A DNA stretch of 64,000 nucleotides, from the NCBI GenBank assembly GCA_030156945.1, contig JASGLT010000008.1, positions 1-64,000 of the forward strand. The letters run 5' to 3'. The notes beneath the pieces were generated by a model, which saw only the letters and a program-made list of their open reading frames with translations, searched no databases and was not told where the DNA came from. Position 1 is the first letter of the stretch. Every line of letters starts with the position of its first letter. Source of the stretch: Thermococcaceae archaeon. GTDB lineage: Archaea; Methanobacteriota_B; Thermococci; Thermococcales; Thermococcaceae. Shown piece after piece: positions 42,983 through 51,600 of the stretch. Position numbers and translations under genes: made by a program.

Positions 42983-43553
42983 TTCTGCTCATCTCCACGA
43001 AGTTTTTGATTATCCTCAAGCCTTCTTTCCTCTCCCATTCGGTCAGAACGCTTTCGGGGTGGAACTGAAGGCCCTCTATCGGGAGCTTCCTGTGCCTTAT
43101 CCCCATGACCACGTTGTCGTCGAGGGAAACCGCGCTCACCTCGAACTCCCTCGGGACTTCCAGGACGGCGAGGGAGTGGTACCTTCCAGCGGTCAGCGGG
43201 TTCTTGATCCCCCTAAGGACGCCCTTCCCGTCGTGCTTTACGGGACTGGCCTTCCCGTGCCTCGGCTTTACTCTCCCCACCTTCCCGCCGAAGGCCGTCG
43301 CTATTATCTGGTGGCCGAGGCAGACCCCGAGGATAGGCACCCCCGCCTCGAGGACTATCTCCGGCGAGTTTCCTACTTCCCTACTCTCGAGCGGGTGCCC
43401 CGGGCCTGGGGAGATTATCACTCCATCGGGGTCGAGCCTTTTGAGCTCCCCAAGCGTTATAGTGTTCGGAACGACCTTTACCCTGTCGAAGAGGGAGGCA
43501 TACTCGGCCAAGTTCCAGACGAAGGAGTCCCTGTTGTTGACGAGGACTATCAT
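42975..43553 (-). CDS. trpG: Anthranilate synthase glutaminase subunit
   Basis: A 192-residue class I glutamine amidotransferase. VLVNNRDSFVWNLAEY opens, VIISPGPGHPLESREVG forms the oxyanion strand, ILGVCLGHQIIATAFGGKV has the nucleophile Cys, and EGLQFHPESVLTEWERKEGL holds the His-Glu pair. It feeds ammonia to TrpE. Overlaps trpE by 4 nt. Confidence 0.95.
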   Translation of the reverse strand: MIVLVNNRDSFVWNLAEYASLFDRVKVVPNTITLGELKRLDPDGVIISPGPGHPLESREVGNSPEIVLEAGVPILGVCLGHQIIATAFGGKVGRVKPRHGKASPVKHDGKGVLRGIKNPLTAGRYHSLAVLEVPREFEVSAVSLDDNVVMGIRHRKLPIEGLQFHPESVLTEWERKEGLRIIKNFVEMSRNG

Positions 43554-44851
43554 TCCCTCACCCCCAGCGCCTTCAGAACCGCTCTCATCTTGTTCTCGGT
43601 CTCGAAGAACTCCTTCTCCGGAACTGAATCCGCGACTATGCCCGCCCCGGCCCTAACGCTCGCTTTCCTGCCCTCGATCTCGGCCATCCTTATCGCTATC
43701 GCCATGTCGGCATCCCCAGTGAGGGAGAAGTAACCCACCGCTCCCCCGTAGACCATTCTCCTGCTCCTCTCCAGCTCGTCTATGATCTCCATCGCCCTTA
43801 TCTTCGGCGCCCCCGTGAGCGTTCCAGCGGGGAAAGCCGCCTCCATGGCGTCGAACGCGTTTTTCCCCTCATCGAGCTCACCCACTACCTCGCTCTCTAT
43901 GTGCTGGACGTGGCTGTACTTCAGGACGTCGAAGAAGCGGGTTAGCTTAACGCTCCCTGGCTTTGAAACCCTCCTGACGTCGTTTCTGGCAAGGTCAACG
44001 AGCATGACGTGCTCAGCTCGCTCTTTCTCGTCGGAGAGAAGGGCCTTTTCCAGCTCCCGGTCTTCCTCCTCAGTCCTTCCCCTCGGTGCCGTTCCTGCTA
44101 TGGGGTTTATCTTGAAGGTTCTCCCCTCGACGGAGCCCATGGTTTCGGGTGATGCTCCGACGACGGTCTTCTCGAACTCCAGAATGAAGGTGTACGGGGA
44201 GGGGTTGAGCTCCACGAGCCGCTTGTAGATTTCGAGGGCATCGAGCTCCGTCCTGACCCTGTATTCGCGCGACAGAACCACCTGGAAGACGTCTCCTGAG
44301 TATATGTACTCCTTCCCAGCCCTGACGATTTCAACGAACTCTTCCATGCCCGCGTCTGTAGATATAACCTCCGAACCGCCGTCTTCAAGCCGTGGCTCTT
44401 CCCTCCTGGCCCTTTCAACTAAGGCCTCGGGATCAAAGGGAGCCTCTCCGAGGTAAAAGAAGGAAAGAGCGCCCGTTGAGTGGTCGTAGATGAACGTCCA
44501 TGGGTAGTAGCCAAAGACCGAGGGCTCCTCGATCTTCCCCCCGATGATGGAGTGTACCGAATCGTAGGAGACGTAGCCAACGAAGCCGCCCATGAACCTC
44601 CTGCCCTCGACCCTCTCCCCCATGAGCCCCTTAAGTGCTCTGAAGGGGTTCCTCTCGTCGGAAACTCGCTCCCCGTCGATCTCAGTCCCCTCGCTGATCT
44701 TCACGACGAACTCCGGCTCGGCCGATACGTAGGTGAACCTTGCCTTCCTGGAGTCCTTCTCGGCAGAGCGGAGCATGAATGGCATCCTAAAGTCTCTGAG
44801 GGCGCTGTAGAGCTTCAAAGGGTCAGCGGGTTTCAGCTTTTTGAGAGGCAT
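43550..44851 (-). CDS. trpE: Anthranilate synthase large subunit
   Basis: A 433-residue chorismate-binding enzyme that makes anthranilate with TrpG. VVLSREYRVRTELDALEIYKRL, FEKTVVGASPETMGSVEGRTFKINPIAGTAPRG, HVMLVDLARNDVRRVSKPGSV, FPAGTLTGAPKIRAMEIIDELE and RAGAGIVADSVPEKEFFETENK are all present. The N-terminal part contains MPFMLRSAEKDSRKARFTYVS where bacterial enzymes sense tryptophan with LLES; that exact motif is not kept, though LRSAE may be its equivalent. Overlaps trpD by 19 nt. Confidence 0.95.
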   Translation of the reverse strand: MPLKKLKPADPLKLYSALRDFRMPFMLRSAEKDSRKARFTYVSAEPEFVVKISEGTEIDGERVSDERNPFRALKGLMGERVEGRRFMGGFVGYVSYDSVHSIIGGKIEEPSVFGYYPWTFIYDHSTGALSFFYLGEAPFDPEALVERARREEPRLEDGGSEVISTDAGMEEFVEIVRAGKEYIYSGDVFQVVLSREYRVRTELDALEIYKRLVELNPSPYTFILEFEKTVVGASPETMGSVEGRTFKINPIAGTAPRGRTEEEDRELEKALLSDEKERAEHVMLVDLARNDVRRVSKPGSVKLTRFFDVLKYSHVQHIESEVVGELDEGKNAFDAMEAAFPAGTLTGAPKIRAMEIIDELERSRRMVYGGAVGYFSLTGDADMAIAIRMAEIEGRKASVRAGAGIVADSVPEKEFFETENKMRAVLKALGVRE

Positions 44852-45810
44852 GCTATCTCCTCCAGTTTTTCAAGCATCCCTTGGCCCAGGGCTTCCCTGG
44901 CCATCTCAAGGCCCTCCCTGAAGTCGCCCGCAACCCCTGACGCGTAGAGGGCTGCTGAAGCATTGACGAGGATGAAGTCCCTGTCCTCCCTCCTTCCCGA
45001 ACCCCCGAGAACCGCCTTTATCCTCGCAGCGCTCTCCTCCGGGGAGGAGCACGGCAGGGGCTTCACTGGACTGATCCCGAAGTCCTCAGGCGAGAGCGTG
45101 TACCTCTCGACTCCATTGCCAACCTCCAGGACGAGGGTCTTTCCGTGGGGAGAAACTTCATCCATGCCCGAACCGTGGACAACCAGGGCCCTCTCAACCC
45201 CGAGGAACTGGAGGGCCTCCGCCACTGGTTCCAGAAGCTCTGGGGAGTTGACGCCGACTACCTGGTATGCTGGATCAGCTGGATTTGCAAGCGGTCCGAT
45301 GACGTTGAAGACTGTCTTTATCCCGAGGGCCTTTCTCACGGGCATTATTGGTTTGAGTGCCGGGTGATAGGCGGGGGCGAAGATGAACGTGAAGTTCGTC
45401 CTTTCGACCATCTCCCTGGCCTTCTCCGGGGGAACCCGTATGTTTAAGCCAAGCGCCTCAAGTACGTTGGCTGAGCCGCTCTTCGACGTTATGGAAACGT
45501 TTCCGTGTTTAGCGACCCTTGTGAAGGCCGAGAGTATCAAAGCCGAGGCCGTGCTGACGTTTATAGTCGAGCTCCCGTCTCCGCCCGTTCCGGCTGTGTC
45601 GGCCACCTTCCCAAGGTCGAGCTTGACTGCGCTGTCCCTCATCGCCCTCGCCAGGCCCGCGAGCTCTTCGCCGGTGTAGCCCTTGGTCTGGAGTGCAGCC
45701 AGGTAGGCCCCTATCAGGACCTCTCCGCTCCCCTTCAGCTCGTTGAAGAGCTCGTAGGCCTCCTCAAAGCTTAGGTTCTTTCCCTCGACGATCTTTGCAA
45801 GAAGGCTCAT
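44833..45810 (-). CDS. trpD: Anthranilate phosphoribosyltransferase
   Basis: A 325-residue enzyme with a helical N-terminal domain and a nucleoside-phosphorylase-like core. VADTAGTGGDGSSTINVSTASALI is the diphosphate loop, VAKHGNVSITSKSGSANVLEALG binds anthranilate and metal, and VMRKALGIKTVFNVIGPLANPADP, with the form PVRKALGIKT here, is conserved. LVVHGSGMDEVSPHGKTLV has the second metal site. It overlaps trpC by 4 nt. Confidence 0.95.
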   Translation of the reverse strand: MSLLAKIVEGKNLSFEEAYELFNELKGSGEVLIGAYLAALQTKGYTGEELAGLARAMRDSAVKLDLGKVADTAGTGGDGSSTINVSTASALILSAFTRVAKHGNVSITSKSGSANVLEALGLNIRVPPEKAREMVERTNFTFIFAPAYHPALKPIMPVRKALGIKTVFNVIGPLANPADPAYQVVGVNSPELLEPVAEALQFLGVERALVVHGSGMDEVSPHGKTLVLEVGNGVERYTLSPEDFGISPVKPLPCSSPEESAARIKAVLGGSGRREDRDFILVNASAALYASGVAGDFREGLEMAREALGQGMLEKLEEIACLSKS

Positions 45811-46490
45811 ACTTCCACCTCCACGAGCTTTCTGAGAAACTCCTCTGGGTTTGGTGCCTTCATGAGCGCGGTGCCTATCAGAGCGGCATCCGCATGTCTT
45901 AAAGCCCTCCTAAGATCCTCCGTATTGGCTATGCCGCTCTCGCTGACCTTCAAGTATCTCCTTGGTATGAGCGGCGCCAGCTCTTCCGTTAGGCTCACGT
46001 TGCCGTCGTCGAGCTCGAGCTTCCCTATGTCGCGGTTGTTTATCCCTATCATTGTTGAATCCGTCTGGAGTGCTATCGCCAGCTCCTCCTCGCTGTGCAC
46101 CTCCACGAGGGTGTCCAAGCCGTGCTCCTTCGCGAAGTCCACGAACTCGGGCAGTTCCTCTTTCAGAAGGCGCGTTATCAGGAGAACCGCCGAGGCTTCA
46201 GCTTCAGCAGTCTTTTCGACTTCCCCCTTGCTGGCTATGAAGTCCTTCCTCAAAACTGGCAATTCCGTTTCCCTGCAGAGGGCTTTAAGGAACTCAAAGC
46301 TCCCCCTGAAGTACTTCGGGTCGGTTATGTAAGAGATTCCAACCGCTCCTGCCCTTTCATAAGCCCTTAGAATCTCAAAGGGGTCCCTGCCATTCAGAAG
46401 ATCCCCGTACTTCGGAGAATAGACCTTTAGCTCGGCTATTATGGCGTTCTTCTCGGCTTTTCTAATAGCCCTGCTCAATCCAAAAACCAT
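45807..46490 (-). CDS. trpC: Indole-3-glycerol phosphate synthase
   Basis: A 227-residue TIM-barrel enzyme, the first gene of the trp operon. AIIAELKVYSPKYGDL has the catalytic Glu-Leu-Lys, RGSFEFLKALCRETELPVLRKDFI the second Lys, IGINNRDIGKLELD the Asn-Arg pair, and YLKVSESGIANTEDL plus ADAALIGTALMKA bind phosphate. I start at ATG 46490; a GTG directly precedes it. The ATG lacks a well-placed Shine-Dalgarno of its own; the clear GGTGAG upstream is spaced for a different ATG at 46497. Confidence 0.94.
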   Translation of the reverse strand: MVFGLSRAIRKAEKNAIIAELKVYSPKYGDLLNGRDPFEILRAYERAGAVGISYITDPKYFRGSFEFLKALCRETELPVLRKDFIASKGEVEKTAEAEASAVLLITRLLKEELPEFVDFAKEHGLDTLVEVHSEEELAIALQTDSTMIGINNRDIGKLELDDGNVSLTEELAPLIPRRYLKVSESGIANTEDLRRALRHADAALIGTALMKAPNPEEFLRKLVEVEV

Positions 46491-46497
46491 CACCCAT
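46462..46497 (-). other. Candidate trp leader ORF, MGDGFWIEQGY
   Basis: An 11-codon ORF that begins 7 nt before the trpC ATG in another frame and ends TAT TAG inside trpC. It contains Phe-Trp together and Tyr as the last residue. GGTGAG lies 5 nt before its ATG, and the transcript start predicted from the TATA box is about 10 nt upstream, so it is the first AUG in the message. Confidence 0.35.
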
Positions 46498-46528
46498 TTG
46501 AGCTCACCGGTGTCAAAATGGGGGGTTA

Positions 46529-46538
46529 GGATATAAGG
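46529..46538 (-). promoter_or_regulatory. TATA box of the trp operon
   Basis: CCTTATATCC on the minus strand. The predicted start is near 46508, leaving a leader of about 18 nt before trpC. Confidence 0.7.
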
Positions 46539-46541
46539 CTT

Positions 46542-46561
46542 TGGACATGTTTAGGTATCCA
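46542..46561. promoter_or_regulatory. Aromatic-regulator box of the trp operon
   Basis: TGGACA-N8-TATCCA, one base from a perfect TGGACA-N8-TGTCCA palindrome. It lies about 4 bp upstream of the trp TATA box on the minus strand, the same geometry as at 29992 and 38373, and fits an activator placed next to the TFB site. Confidence 0.65.
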
Positions 46562-46567
46562 CCGCCG

Positions 46568-46579
46568 AAAAGCTTATCA
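46568..46579 (+). promoter_or_regulatory. TATA-like element of the ACT-domain gene
   Basis: AAAGCTTATCAT, with a predicted start about 46598, before GGTGAAACTGGA and the GTG at 46614. The aromatic box is shared with this divergent promoter. Confidence 0.4.
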
Positions 46580-46613
46580 TCTAAAGTGACATATTGTTGC
46601 CGGTGAAACTGGA

Positions 46614-47294
46614 GTGGAGGGGAAGCCGAGCACATCGAAGCTCGTGAGGGAACTAATAGAGACCATGCCAGCCGTCAAAGAGTGCCTCTCACTCGGAATA
46701 ATCAACCACAGCGCCCTCGCAAGGCTCATCACCGAGGAACTGGCCAAAGGAGGACATTTCGCGAACACCACTGCAGTCAAAATGGCCCTCATAAGGCTGG
46801 GTGAGGAGCTCAAAGGCAGGAAAGTTGAATTTGAAAACGGCATAAGGAGCGTCATAGCTGGGACAGTCATATCCCTCCAGTCGGACCTGACGGTGATAAC
46901 GGCAAGTAAGGGAGCGGTTCTCCCAAGGCTCAGGGAAATACTCGGGGTTATGGAGCGGGCTCGCTTTTTCCAGCTCACTCAGGGTGTTGACACTTTCGTG
47001 ATAACGATATCCCGGGAGGACAAGGATCCACTGCTCAACCTGCTCGGGTCGGGAATCCTCGATATCAGGGATGAACAGGCCGCCATAGTGCTCATAAGTC
47101 CTGAGAACATCCTCGAAAAACCCGGAATAGTGGCCTTCATAACCTCAGTGCTCTCCTTCAGGGGCATAAACATCACCCAGGTCATCTCCTGCCACAGGGA
47201 CACCATACTCGTCGTCAGCAGGAAGTACGCGCCCACAGCTTATCGCATCCTCGAGGACGCGATACTGAAGATGAGGGGTACAGATAACAAATGA
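46614..47294 (+). CDS. ACT-domain protein with N-terminal helix-turn-helix-like region, putative regulator
   Basis: A 226-residue protein. The first 70 residues (STSKLVRELIETMPAVKECLSLGIINHSALARLITEELAKGGHFANTTAVKMALIRLGEEL) are helical and may form a small DNA-binding or dimer domain. The C-terminal half, from AAIVLISPENILEKPGIVAFITSVLSFRGINITQVISCHRDTILVVS, is an ACT domain, a fold that often binds amino acids. It is divergent from the trp operon and upstream of carAB, so amino-acid-responsive control is likely, though the ligand and targets are unknown. Start GTG has GGTGA 7 nt before it. Confidence 0.75.
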   Translation: MEGKPSTSKLVRELIETMPAVKECLSLGIINHSALARLITEELAKGGHFANTTAVKMALIRLGEELKGRKVEFENGIRSVIAGTVISLQSDLTVITASKGAVLPRLREILGVMERARFFQLTQGVDTFVITISREDKDPLLNLLGSGILDIRDEQAAIVLISPENILEKPGIVAFITSVLSFRGINITQVISCHRDTILVVSRKYAPTAYRILEDAILKMRGTDNK

Positions 47295-47515
47295 AACAGG
47301 GCGGAAAAATTTTGATTCACCTGTTACGCAACTCCTAAAAACAAACCTCCCGATGAAGCCGAGGGCGATTGCATGGCGACCAAAGGAGAGCTAACGCAGT
47401 TTGCAGTGGTGTTGAGTCCCTCACACTCACCACCACCCACCTCTTTTTTCTTTTTGGTGTTTGGCGCTCCTGAAGCTCTTCTAACCCCTTTGAAAACCCC
47501 TTGGAGGTGTTTCTC
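47295..47515 (+). other. Non-coding region before carA with possible structured RNA and T-rich stop
   Basis: No convincing gene is present. GAGGG at 47361 can pair with CCCTC at 47418, enclosing about 52 nt, and ACA follows the 3' arm, recalling an H/ACA guide RNA. A T-rich tract (47442-47455) comes after it and could terminate such an RNA or attenuate carA. I could not fold a convincing kink-turn by eye, so the identity is open. Confidence 0.3.
47442..47455 (+). terminator. T-rich tract upstream of carA
   Basis: TCTTTTTTCTTTTT, strong enough for archaeal intrinsic termination. It lies within the presumed carA leader, so either a separate short RNA ends here or carA starts from a later promoter. 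Confidence 0.5.
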
Positions 47516-48619
47516 TTGACGGCCTTTCTCGTTCTTGAGGACGGAACCGTGCTGAGGGGAATAGGATTCGGAGCAGAAAAAGAGGCCTACGGAGAGGTAG
47601 TCTTCACGACGGCGATGGTCGGCTACCCAGAATCGCTGACCGATCCCTCATACCGCGGCCAGATACTCGTCGAGACGAATCCCCTCATAGGAAACTACGG
47701 AGTTCCCAGCAAGGAACTTTCGGAGAACGGTTTGCCTCTCCACTACGAGTCCGACGAAATTCAGGTCGAGGGCTTCGTGATATCGCGCCTCATGAGGCCC
47801 AGCCACTGGAGCAGCGTTAATAACCTCGACGAGTGGCTAAGGGATGAGGGAGTTCCAGGAATCTGGGGGATCGACACGCGGGCGCTCGTGAAGAAGCTGA
47901 GGGAAAAGGGAGTAATGATCGGCGCCATAGTCCCTGAAGACCCAGAGGGTGCTCTGGAGAGGCTCAAGAGGTTTGACTACGAGAGGGAGAACTTCGTCGA
48001 GAGGGTTTCTCCGTCGAGGCCCGTAATCCACGAGCCCCCGAAATGGGATGAGACTATAGTTGTGGTCGACATGGGGATAAAATACGGCATCCTGAGGGAG
48101 CTGTTGAGGAGGAACTTCAGGCTCATCAGAATCCCCTACGACTGGAATGTTATCAAAGCGGTTGAGGCCTTCGAGGCCAGCGGGGTTTTCTTCAGCAATG
48201 GGCCGGGCAATCCTGCACTGCTGAAGGAGGTGGCAAAGAACGCGAGGAAGGCAATAGACTCCGGAATCCCGACGATGGGGGTCTGCCTCGGGGAGCAGGT
48301 TCTAGCGATAGCTGACGGCGCGGAGGTATTCAAGATGAAGTACGGACACAGGGGAATAAACAAGCCTGTGAAGGATCTGAGGAGCGGAAAGGGCTTTGTA
48401 ACGACCCAGAACCACGGCTACGCAATAGTTCCGGAAAGCTTGAACGAGTTTGAGGTGATCATGGTGAACCTCGACGACGGTACTGTTGAGGGGATAGCCC
48501 ACAGGGAGCAGCCGGTAATAGCGACTCAGTACCATCCGGAGGCCTCTCCTGGCCCCTACGACTCGACCTGGGTTTTTGACGAGTTCGCCAAAATGGTGAG
48601 GGGGTCGGCCGATGTATAA
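47516..48619 (+). CDS. carA: Carbamoyl-phosphate synthase small (glutaminase) subunit
   Basis: A 367-residue subunit that hydrolyses glutamine and passes ammonia to CarB. FGAEKEAYGEVVFTTAMVGYPESLTDPSYRGQILVETNPLIGNYGVP is the N-terminal signature. The amidotransferase part has VVVDMGIKYGILRELLRR, FFSNGPGNP, GVCLGEQVLAIA with nucleophile Cys, and ATQYHPEASPGPYDS with the His-Glu pair. The loop reads CLGEQ where most have CLGHQ. TTG 47516 is chosen because GGAGGTG sits 6 nt upstream; a TTG 15 nt earlier would bury that site. Confidence 0.93.
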   Translation: MTAFLVLEDGTVLRGIGFGAEKEAYGEVVFTTAMVGYPESLTDPSYRGQILVETNPLIGNYGVPSKELSENGLPLHYESDEIQVEGFVISRLMRPSHWSSVNNLDEWLRDEGVPGIWGIDTRALVKKLREKGVMIGAIVPEDPEGALERLKRFDYERENFVERVSPSRPVIHEPPKWDETIVVVDMGIKYGILRELLRRNFRLIRIPYDWNVIKAVEAFEASGVFFSNGPGNPALLKEVAKNARKAIDSGIPTMGVCLGEQVLAIADGAEVFKMKYGHRGINKPVKDLRSGKGFVTTQNHGYAIVPESLNEFEVIMVNLDDGTVEGIAHREQPVIATQYHPEASPGPYDSTWVFDEFAKMVRGSADV

Positions 48620-51600
48620 GCCGAAGAAGGTCCTCGTCCTCGGTTCAGGTGCGATAAAGATAGCTGAAGCTGCTGAGTTTGACTACAGCGGCAGCCAGGC
48701 CCTGAAGGCCCTACGCGAGGAAGGAATAGAGACTGTCCTCATAAACCCAAACGTGGCAACGATACAGACGAGCCACGACATGGCGGATAAAGTCTACCTC
48801 ATCCCGCTTAAAGAAGAGTTCGTGGAGGAGGTCATAAAGAGGGAGAGGCCCGACGCAATCCTGCTCGGCTTCGGGGGCCAGACGGCCCTCTCCCTCGGTG
48901 TAAACCTGCACAAGAGGGGTGTCTTTGAGAAGTACGGAGTTAGGGTTCTTGGCACGCCGGTTGAGGGGATAGAAAAGGCACTCAGCAGGGAGAAGTTCAG
49001 GGAGACTATGGTGAAGGCCGGGCTCCCGGTTCCGCCTAGCGGCGCTGCCAACAGCCCCGAAGAGGCGCTGGAGATAGCTGAGGAGATAGGCTACCCGGTG
49101 ATGGTGAGGGTGAGCTTCAACCTCGGTGGAAGGGGCTCCTTCGTCGCCTTCTCGCGGAAGGAACTTGAGGAGTACATAGAGAGGGCCTTCGCCCAGAGCG
49201 AGATAAGGCAGGTTCTCGTTGAGAAGTACCTCAAGGGATGGAAGGAGATAGAGTTCGAGGTCGTCAGGGACAGGAACGGCAACGCGGTGGCGGTTGCATG
49301 TCTAGAGAACGTCGAGCCCATGGGAGTCCACACGGGGGAATCAACGGTCGTTGGTCCCTCTCAGACGCTCACTAACAGGGAGTACCAGCTCATGAGGAGG
49401 GCAGCTATAAAGGTGGCCGAGGCCATCAACCTGATAGGCGAGGGGAACGTTCAGCTCGCCCTCAGTCCGGATTCGGAGGAGTTCTACATCATCGAGACCA
49501 ATCCAAGGATGAGCCGCTCCTCTGCCCTGGCGAGCAAGGTAACCGGCTACCCGCTCGCCTACATAGCCGCGAAGCTGGCCCTCGGGTACACCCTTGACGA
49601 GCTGAAGAACAGCGTCACAGGGGTTACAACAGCCCTCTTCGAGCCCAGCCTCGACTACGTCGCTGTGAAGGTGCCCCGCTGGGACCTCTCGAAGTTCCCG
49701 TGCGTTAGGAAGGGCATAGGCTCTGAGATGAAGAGCATAGGCGAGGTGATGGCCATAGGGAGGAACCTCGGCGAGGCCTTCCAGAAGGCAATCAGGATGC
49801 TCGACATAGGAGACGAGCTGATAGGGAAGTACTACCTCGAAGACGAGCCGCTTGAAAACGTCCTCAAAAGGCTCGAAAACAGGGAGCCGTATCTACTCAT
49901 GCACCTCGCAAAGGCCCTCCGCCTCGGTGCGGGCGTTGAGAAGCTGAACGAGATCACAGGCGTCGACAGGTTCTTCATCTACGTTATAGAGGAGCTCGTC
50001 GATGTAGCCGAGAAGCTGAGGAGGGAACCGAGCGAAGATCTCGTTGAGGAAGCGAAGAGGCTCGGCTTCAGCGACGCCCAGATAGAGCTCCTCACAGGAA
50101 GGAAATGGGAGCGGAAGAGGCCCTACGTCAAGAACATAGACACCTTAGCTGGAGAGGTTCCTGCTAAGACGAAGTACCTCTACATGACCCACGATGGAAT
50201 GGAGAATGACATAGCGAGGCCAAAGGGAGGCGTCCTGATACTCGGCGCCGGCGTCTTCAGGATAGGGGTCAGCGTTGAGTTCGACTGGGCCGTGGTCAAC
50301 TTCACCAACGCCGTCAGGAGGAGGGGCCTGGAAGCTGCTGTGATAAACTACAACCCGGAGACAGTCTCAACAGACTGGGACATGAGCGACAGGCTCTACT
50401 TCGAGGAGATAACCCTTGAAAGGGTTCTTGATATATACGACTTCGAGAGGCCTAAGGGCTTGGTTGCCTTCGCGGGCGGCCAGCTCGCGAACTCCATAGC
50501 TAGGAAGCTTGAGAAGGCCGGTGTCAGGCTTTTAGGGACATCTGGAAAGAGCATTGACAGGGCAGAAAACCGTGCCAAGTTCTCGGAACTCCTGGAGAGC
50601 CTTGGAATAAGGCAACCCCCCTGGATAAAGGCTGAATCACTCGACGAGGTCCTCCAGTTCGCCTCAAGGGTCGGCTATCCCGTAATAGTCCGCCCGAGCT
50701 ACGTCCTCAGCGGAAGCGCCATGAACGTTGCCTGGAACGAGGGAGAGCTTTTAGAATACCTAACCCAGGCGACGCAGGTTTCCCCGGAGCATCCCGTCGT
50801 GGTTTCCAAGTTCATGCCCGCAACTGAGGCCGAGATCGATGCGGTCTCCGACGGTAGCAAGGTCGTCGGTGTAACGCTCGAGCACATCGAGGGTGCAGGA
50901 GTTCACAGCGGGGACTCAACGATGGTGACCCCCTGGAGGACTATCGGCGAGAAAACGGCCGAGAGGATGGGGGGGATAGCCTACAGCCTCGCGAGCGAGC
51001 TGGACATAAAGGGGCCCTTCAACATCCAGTTCATAGTCGATGGAAAGCCCTACGTTCTCGAGCTCAACTTGAGGACGAGCCGCTCGATGCCCTTCTCGAG
51101 CAAGTCGAGGGGAGTCAACCTCATGGAGCTGGCGGCCCAGGCCGTTCTGGACGGCTCGCTTGAGATCGGCGTCGCTGGCGAGTACTACGAGCTACCGCCA
51201 GTTGCCTACGGCGTCAAAAGCCCCCAGTTCTCCTGGGCACAGCTCCAGGGGGCCTATCCTTTCCTGGGCCCGGAAATGCGCTCCACCGGCGAGGTCGCTG
51301 CCCTGGCCAGCGTTTACGAGGATGCGCTCCTGAAGAGCTGGCTCTCGGCAAGGCCCAACAGGCTACCTGAGAAGGCTGTTCTCGTCTACGACAGGGGGAA
51401 CAACGAGAGGCTTCTGGAGAGTGCAAAACTGCTCTCCTCGCTGGGGCTGAGGGTCTTCACCCTTGAAGGCGGCATAGACTGGCCCCACTCGCTGAGCCAA
51501 GAAGAGGCCGTAAAACTCCTGAAATCAAACGGGGTAGACCTCGTTATGACATCAGGCAACCACAGCGACTGGGATTACAAGGTTAGGAGGCTTTCAGCGG

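Noticed and set aside
47353-47394. A 13-codon ORF MKPRAIAWRPKES before carA, with two Arg codons
   Set aside because: No Shine-Dalgarno and no clear promoter in register; arginine content is too small to separate from chance.
47373-47519. A 48-codon ORF (MATKGELTQF...) running into carA
   Set aside because: It crosses a T-rich probable terminator, has low-complexity Ser/Pro/Phe composition and no ribosome binding site.
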